DNA of 40,551 nucleotides from the NCBI RefSeq assembly GCF_001418325.1, contig NZ_LIPN01000064.1, positions 1-40,551 on the forward strand, read 5' to 3'. Source of the stretch: Streptomyces atriruber. Lineage in GTDB: Bacteria; Actinomycetota; Actinomycetes; Streptomycetales; Streptomycetaceae. Below the pieces are notes generated by a model. It did no database searches. It saw nothing but the letters and a program-made list of their open reading frames with translations, and was not told the origin of the DNA. This document shows, in pieces, positions 36,311 to 40,551 of the stretch. Positions within the stretch are counted from its first letter, which is position 1, and every line of letters begins with the position of its first letter. The position numbers and the translations under genes are program-made.

Positions 36311-37369
36311 TTACGCCAGACCGAGGCGCTCGGCCGCGGCGGCCGCGTCGACCGGGACGGTGACCGGCTGCGGAGCGCCCGCAACGGCCCAGTCCGGGTC
36401 CTTGAGGCCGTTGCCGGTGACGGTGCAGACGATCCGCTGCCCCTTGTCGACCTTGCCCTGCTCGACGGCCTTCAGCAGACCGGCGACCGAGGCGGCCGAC
36501 GCGGGCTCCACGAAGACGCCCTCCTGGGACGCCAACAGCTTGTAGGCGCGCAGGATCTCACGGTCCGTCACCTCGTCGATGAAGCCGTCGGACTCGTCGC
36601 GCGCGGCGAGCGCGTGCTGCCACGACGCGGGGTTGCCGATGCGAATCGCGGTGGCGATCGTGGACGGGTCCTTGACCACCTCGCCGCGCACGATGGGCGC
36701 CGAGCCGGAGGCCTGGAAGCCCCACATCCGGGGGGTACGGGTCGACACCGAGTCGGCCGCGTACTCCTTGTAGCCCTTCCAGTAGGCGGTGATGTTTCCG
36801 GCGTTGCCGACGGGAAGGACGTGGATGTCCGGGGCGTCGCCGAGCGCGTCGACGATCTCGAACGACGCGGTCTTCTGGCCCTCGATGCGGAACGGATTGA
36901 CCGAATTCACGAGCGCCACCGGGTAGTTCTCCGACAGGGCTCGAGCGAGGTTCAAGCAGTCGTCGAAGTTGCCGTCGACCTGGAGGATCTTCGAGCCGTA
37001 GACGAGCGCCTGGCCCATCTTGCCGAGCGCGATCTTGCCCTGCGGCACGAGGACCGCACAGACCATTCCGGCCCGTACGGCATAGGCGGCCGCGGACGCC
37101 GAGGTGTTGCCGGTGGAGGCGCAGATGACGGCCTTCGCGCCCTCCTCCTTGGCCTTGGTGATCGCCATGGTCATGCCGCGGTCCTTGAAGGAACCCGTGG
37201 GGTTGGCGCCCTCGACCTTGAGGTGGACCTCGCAGCCCGTGCGCTCGGAGAGCACCTGTGCCGGCACGAGGGGCGTGCCGCCCTCGCGGAGCGTCACGAC
37301 CGGCGTGGTGTCGGAGACGGGAAGACGGTCCCGGTACTCCTCGATGATTCCGCGCCACTGGTGGGTCAT
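36311..37369 (-). CDS. thrC: Threonine synthase
   Basis: A 352-aa PLP enzyme that turns O-phosphohomoserine into threonine. The PLP Lys is in [18 protein letters not shown] (K62); [16 protein letters not shown] binds the cofactor phosphate; and [20 protein letters not shown] is characteristic of this class. It starts six bases after the hom stop, with the SD GGGGAG upstream, so it is cotranscribed with hom. Confidence 0.97.
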   Translation of the reverse strand: MTHQWRGIIEEYRDRLPVSDTTPVVTLREGGTPLVPAQVLSERTGCEVHLKVEGANPTGSFKDRGMTMAITKAKEEGAKAVICASTGNTSASAAAYAVRAGMVCAVLVPQGKIALGKMGQALVYGSKILQVDGNFDDCLNLARALSENYPVALVNSVNPFRIEGQKTASFEIVDALGDAPDIHVLPVGNAGNITAYWKGYKEYAADSVSTRTPRMWGFQASGSAPIVRGEVVKDPSTIATAIRIGNPASWQHALAARDESDGFIDEVTDREILRAYKLLASQEGVFVEPASAASVAGLLKAVEQGKVDKGQRIVCTVTGNGLKDPDWAVAGAPQPVTVPVDAAAAAERLGLA

Positions 37370-37375
37370 TGCTGC

Positions 37376-38668
37376 TTACTCCCCTTCAACCCGCATGATG
37401 CTGGCGACACCACGCACGGTGTCGAGCTTGCGCAACGCGTCGACGGTGCCGGTGAGGGCGGCGTCGGGCGCGCGGTGGGTGACGACGACGAGGGAGGCCT
37501 CGCCGTCCTTGCCCGTCTGACGGACCGTATCGATCGATACGCCGTGCTCGGCGAAGACCGTCGCGACCTGGGCGAGCACGCCCGGCTTGTCGGCAACGTC
37601 GAGGCTGATGTGGTAGCGCGTGACGACCTCGCCCATGGAGCTCACGGGCAGCTGGGTGTACGCGGAGTCGCCGGGCCCGGTGGCCTCGGCGAGCTTGTTG
37701 CGGCAGACGGCGACGAGGTCGCCGAGGACTGCGGACGCGGTGGGCGAGCCACCGGCGCCGGGCCCGTAGAACATGAGCTGGCCCGCGGCCTCCGCCTCGA
37801 CGAAGACGGCGTTGTAGGCACCCCGCACCGACGCCAGCGGGTGGCTGAGCGGAATCATCGCGGGATGCACGCGCGCGGTGACGGACCCGCCGTCGGCGGC
37901 CCGCTCGCAGATGGCGAGCAGCTTGATGGTGCAGCCCATCCGTTTCGCGGAGGCGAAGTCGGCGGCGGTGACCTCGGTCATGCCCTCGCGGTACACGTCG
38001 TCGAGGCGCACGCGCGTGTGGAACGCGATTCCGGCGAGGATCGCGGCCTTGGCGGCGGCGTCGAAGCCTTCGACGTCGGCGGTCGGGTCCGCTTCCGCGT
38101 AACCGAGCGCGGTGGCCTCGTCGAGGGCCTCCTGGTAGCCCGCACCCGTCGTGTCCATCGCGTCGAGGATGAAGTTCGTCGTCCCGTTCACGATGCCGAG
38201 GACGCGGTTGACCTTGTCGCCGGCGAGCGACTCGCGCAGCGGCCGGATCAGCGGAATCGCCCCGGCGACGGCGGCCTCGTAGTACAGGTCCCGGCCGTGC
38301 TCGACGGCGGAGGCGTGCAGCGCGGCGCCGTCCTGGGCGATGAGCGCCTTGTTCGCGGAGACCACGGAGGCGCCGTGCTCGAAGGCGGTGGTAATGAGGG
38401 TGCGGGCGGGCTCGATGCCGCCGATCACCTCGACGATGACGTCGATGTCCCCCCGCTTGACCAGGGCGGTCGCGTCCGTGGTGATGAGCGAAGGATCGAT
38501 TCCCTCGCGCACCTTGGAGGGGCGACGGACGGCGACCCCGGCGAGCTCCACCGGGGCGCCGATCCTGGCTGTGAGGTCGTCGGCGTGCGTCGTCATGATG
38601 CGCGCCACCTCTGAGCCGACAACCCCACAGCCCAGCAGCGCCACCTTCAGCGGACGCGTACGCATCAT
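37376..38668 (-). CDS. hom: Homoserine dehydrogenase
   Basis: A 430-aa enzyme reducing aspartate semialdehyde to homoserine, the branch point to threonine and methionine. It starts MMRTRPLKVALLGCGVVGSEVARI with the GxGxxG nucleotide fold at 13-18. The catalytic region AAVAGAIPLIRPLRESLAGDKVNRVLGIVNGTTNFILD follows. A C-terminal ACT domain (about 350-430; YHISLDVADKPGVLAQVATVFAEHGVSIDTVRQ) suggests threonine feedback inhibition. The start could be either of two adjacent ATGs (38668 or 38665). It is followed closely by thrC and preceded by lysA 103 bases upstream. Confidence 0.96.
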   Translation of the reverse strand: MMRTRPLKVALLGCGVVGSEVARIMTTHADDLTARIGAPVELAGVAVRRPSKVREGIDPSLITTDATALVKRGDIDVIVEVIGGIEPARTLITTAFEHGASVVSANKALIAQDGAALHASAVEHGRDLYYEAAVAGAIPLIRPLRESLAGDKVNRVLGIVNGTTNFILDAMDTTGAGYQEALDEATALGYAEADPTADVEGFDAAAKAAILAGIAFHTRVRLDDVYREGMTEVTAADFASAKRMGCTIKLLAICERAADGGSVTARVHPAMIPLSHPLASVRGAYNAVFVEAEAAGQLMFYGPGAGGSPTASAVLGDLVAVCRNKLAEATGPGDSAYTQLPVSSMGEVVTRYHISLDVADKPGVLAQVATVFAEHGVSIDTVRQTGKDGEASLVVVTHRAPDAALTGTVDALRKLDTVRGVASIMRVEGE

Positions 38669-38771
38669 CCGACCTCACTTCTCATACATCTACGGTGGGA
38701 CCAGTCTCACCCACCGGAACGGACTTTCAGTCCATCGTCCGGATCCTGAGACATCTATTTCATCTTTTGCG

Positions 38772-40163
38772 TCATCCGACGTCGAGACGCAGGAGATCTT
38801 CCTCCGTCTCACGCCGGACGATCACCCGTGCCTCGCCGTCGCGCACGGCGACGACGGGCGGGCGAAGAGCGTGGTTGTAGTTGCTCGCCATCGAGCGGCA
38901 GTACGCACCGGTCGCGGGCACGGCGATCAGGTCACCGGGCGCCAGGTCGGCCGGAAGGAAAGCATCTCGTACGACGATGTCCCCACTCTCGCAGTGCTTG
39001 CCCACCACGCGCACCAGCACGGGGTCGGCGTCGGAGGAGCGGGAGACGAGGGCGACGGTGTACTCGGCGTCGTACAGCGCGGTACGGATGTTGTCGGACA
39101 TGCCGCCGTCCACGGAGACGTACGTGCGCAGCCCTTCCAGGGGCTTGATCGTGCCGACCTCGTAGAGCGTGAAGGCGGTCGGCCCGACGATGGCGCGGCC
39201 GGGCTCCACGGAGATCCGCGGCGTACGCAGCTTCGCCGCCGCGCACTCGCGCGTGACGATCTCGTTCAGCGCCGCGGCGATCTCGTGCGGCTCGCGGGGG
39301 TCGTCGTCGGAGGTGTACGCGATGCCGAGCCCGCCGCCGAGGTCGATCTCGGGGAGCTCGACGCCGTGCTCGTCCCGCACCTCGGCGAGCAGCTGCACGA
39401 CGCGGCGGGCGGAGACCTCGAACCCGGCCATGTCGAAGATCTGCGAACCGATGTGGGAGTGGATCCCGATGAGTTCGAGGCCGTCCAGCTTGAGCGCGCG
39501 CCGCACGGCCTCGGCGGCCTGTCCCCCGGCCAGCGCGATCCCGAACTTCTGGTCCTCGTGCGCGGTGGCGATGAACTCGTGGGTGTGCGCCTCGACGCCC
39601 ACGGTCACGCGGATCTGCACGCGCTGGCGCTTGCCGAGCCCCTCCGCGATGTGCGCGACGCGCACGATCTCCTGGAAGGAGTCGAGGACGATGCGTCCGA
39701 CGCCCGCCTCGACGGCGCGCTCGATCTCCTCGGGGGTCTTGTTGTTGCCGTGGAAGGCGATGCGCTCGGCGGGCATGCCGGCGTCGAGGGCGGTGGCGAG
39801 CTCGCCGCCGCTGCACACGTCGAGGTTCAGCCCCTCCTCGTGCAGCCACCGCACGACGGCACGGGACAGGAACGCCTTGCCCGCGTAGAAGACGTCGGCA
39901 TCGCTGCCGAAGGCGTCACGCCAGGCCTGGCACCGGGCGCGGAAGTCGGCCTCGTCGATGAAGTAGGCAGGCGTACCGAACTCCTCGGCGAGCCGGGTCA
40001 CTTCGATCCCGCCCGTGCTGACGACGCCTTCGGGGCCGCGGGTGACGGTGCGGGACCAGACCTTGGGGTCCAGGGCGTTCAGGTCGGCGGGCGGCGCGCT
40101 GTAGTGCCCCTCGGGGAGCACGTCGGCGTGGCGGGGTCCGGCGGGGTGGGCGGAACGGCTCAT
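38772..40163 (-). CDS. lysA: Diaminopimelate decarboxylase
   Basis: A 463-aa PLP enzyme of the alanine-racemase fold that makes L-lysine from meso-diaminopimelate. The PLP Lys is in [16 protein letters not shown] (K96). [11 protein letters not shown] and [14 protein letters not shown] bind the cofactor phosphate. [12 protein letters not shown] and [19 protein letters not shown] supply the substrate Arg and active-site Cys. ATG 40163 has only a weak GAGAGA SD. Bacteria of this group also need diaminopimelate for peptidoglycan, so the enzyme sits at a key branch. Confidence 0.97.
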   Translation of the reverse strand: MSRSAHPAGPRHADVLPEGHYSAPPADLNALDPKVWSRTVTRGPEGVVSTGGIEVTRLAEEFGTPAYFIDEADFRARCQAWRDAFGSDADVFYAGKAFLSRAVVRWLHEEGLNLDVCSGGELATALDAGMPAERIAFHGNNKTPEEIERAVEAGVGRIVLDSFQEIVRVAHIAEGLGKRQRVQIRVTVGVEAHTHEFIATAHEDQKFGIALAGGQAAEAVRRALKLDGLELIGIHSHIGSQIFDMAGFEVSARRVVQLLAEVRDEHGVELPEIDLGGGLGIAYTSDDDPREPHEIAAALNEIVTRECAAAKLRTPRISVEPGRAIVGPTAFTLYEVGTIKPLEGLRTYVSVDGGMSDNIRTALYDAEYTVALVSRSSDADPVLVRVVGKHCESGDIVVRDAFLPADLAPGDLIAVPATGAYCRSMASNYNHALRPPVVAVRDGEARVIVRRETEEDLLRLDVG

Positions 40164-40208
40164 GACTCGGTCGTCTCTCTCACGGGTGACACACGTCTCT
40201 CGCGGGTG

Positions 40209-40551
40209 TCACAGGTATTCGGGTGCGCTGATGCCGAGCAGGGACAGGCCACCGGCGAGCACCGTCCCGGCGGCTTCGGCGAGGGCGAGCCGGGCACGGT
40301 GGGCGGCCGAGGGTTTCTCGTCACCGAGCGGCAGGACGGCTCCCCGCGGGGCGCTCTGGAAGGCCAGGAACGCGTCGGCGATGACGACGAGCTGCCGGGC
40401 GAGGCGGTCCGGCGCGCGGTGGCGCGCTGCGGAGGCGAGGGTGGCGGGATGGTCGGCGAGGGCGTCGAGGAGAGCGGACGCGGCGAGGCCGAGGGGGCCT
40501 GCGGGATCCGTGGTGTCGCCGGGCCGGGCGTCGAAGCCCAGCTCGGCGGCG
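40209..40551 (-). CDS. ArgS-related DALR anticodon-binding protein, C-terminal part (partial)
   Basis: The minus frame is open from the window edge to TGA at 40209-40211, giving the last 113 residues. They match the DALR domain of arginyl-tRNA synthetase: HPATLASAARHRAPDRLARQLVVIADAFLAF, then ARLALAEAAGTVLAGGLSLLGISAPEYL at the C-terminus (ArgRS ends ...LLGVSAPERM). In mycobacteria argS lies just before lysA. In Streptomyces this slot, from memory, holds an ArgS-related protein called NrtL, with the true argS elsewhere. Only the end is visible, so full ArgRS cannot be excluded. It ends 45 bases before lysA. Confidence 0.7.
   Translation of the reverse strand, partial: AAELGFDARPGDTTDPAGPLGLAASALLDALADHPATLASAARHRAPDRLARQLVVIADAFLAFQSAPRGAVLPLGDEKPSAAHRARLALAEAAGTVLAGGLSLLGISAPEYL

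Noticed and set aside
38669..38771. A lysine or threonine riboswitch or leader peptide between lysA and hom
   Set aside because: The gap is only 103 bases, holds no lysine-aptamer features and no run of Thr or Lys codons; only small 5-6-bp stems.

Overview
The window is high-GC actinobacterial chromosome and almost certainly from a Streptomyces. Third codon positions are GC-rich, GTG and TTG starts are frequent, and open frames run for long stretches antisense to real genes. The gene order matches, from memory, the conserved core of the S. coelicolor chromosome around the atp operon (roughly SCO5352 to SCO5391). Part of it also matches the M. tuberculosis argS-lysA-thrA-thrC-thrB-rho-rpmE-prfA-hemK-sua5-rfe-atp block. 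I see no insertion sequence, prophage, CRISPR array, tRNA or rRNA.

Layout. Bases 1-4 kb hold the end of an ABC ATPase gene, its ABC-2 permease, a small zinc-knuckle-like protein, a luciferase-like monooxygenase with an in-frame TTA codon, a conserved hypothetical, and the mismatch endonuclease gene nucS. Bases 4-8.2 kb hold a membrane-anchored P-loop ATPase with a Pro/Thr-rich tail, a STAS-domain anti-anti-sigma-like protein and a 3-hydroxyacyl-CoA dehydrogenase. Bases 8.3-11.7 kb hold a TetR regulator divergent from a DrrAB-like exporter, a PduO-type cobalamin adenosyltransferase and a membrane protein. Bases 11.9-15.9 kb hold a two-component pair (chiS/chiR type) followed by the secreted GH18 chitinase chiC. 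The chiC promoter carries the paired 12-bp repeats typical of Streptomyces chitinase genes.

From 16 kb to the right end every gene is on the minus strand. Read in transcription order these are: an ArgS-related DALR-domain protein (partial), lysA, hom, thrC and thrB (lysine, homoserine and threonine synthesis), rho, a LytR-CpsA-Psr protein, rpmE, prfA, prmC, an L-threonylcarbamoyladenylate synthase, a phosphatase-like protein lacking its nucleophilic cysteine, a divergent serine hydroxymethyltransferase paralogue, a WecA-like polyprenyl-phosphate sugar-phosphate transferase, atpIBEFHAGDC, and a DUF2550 membrane protein.

Functionally, most of the window is core metabolism: amino-acid synthesis from aspartate, transcription and translation termination (rho, prfA, prmC), ribosome and tRNA modification, cell-wall polymer synthesis and energy conversion. 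The accessory interest is in regulation and in degenerate paralogues: a perfect sigma-R-type promoter before rpmE, DasR-like and direct-repeat sites before chiC, a dead-looking phosphatase beside an altered SHMT, and a membrane STAND-like ATPase with Arg in place of the Walker A Lys. I found no convincing wholly new multi-gene system. The degenerate phosphatase/SHMT/WecA group and the ATPase/STAS pair are the best candidates for undescribed biology.
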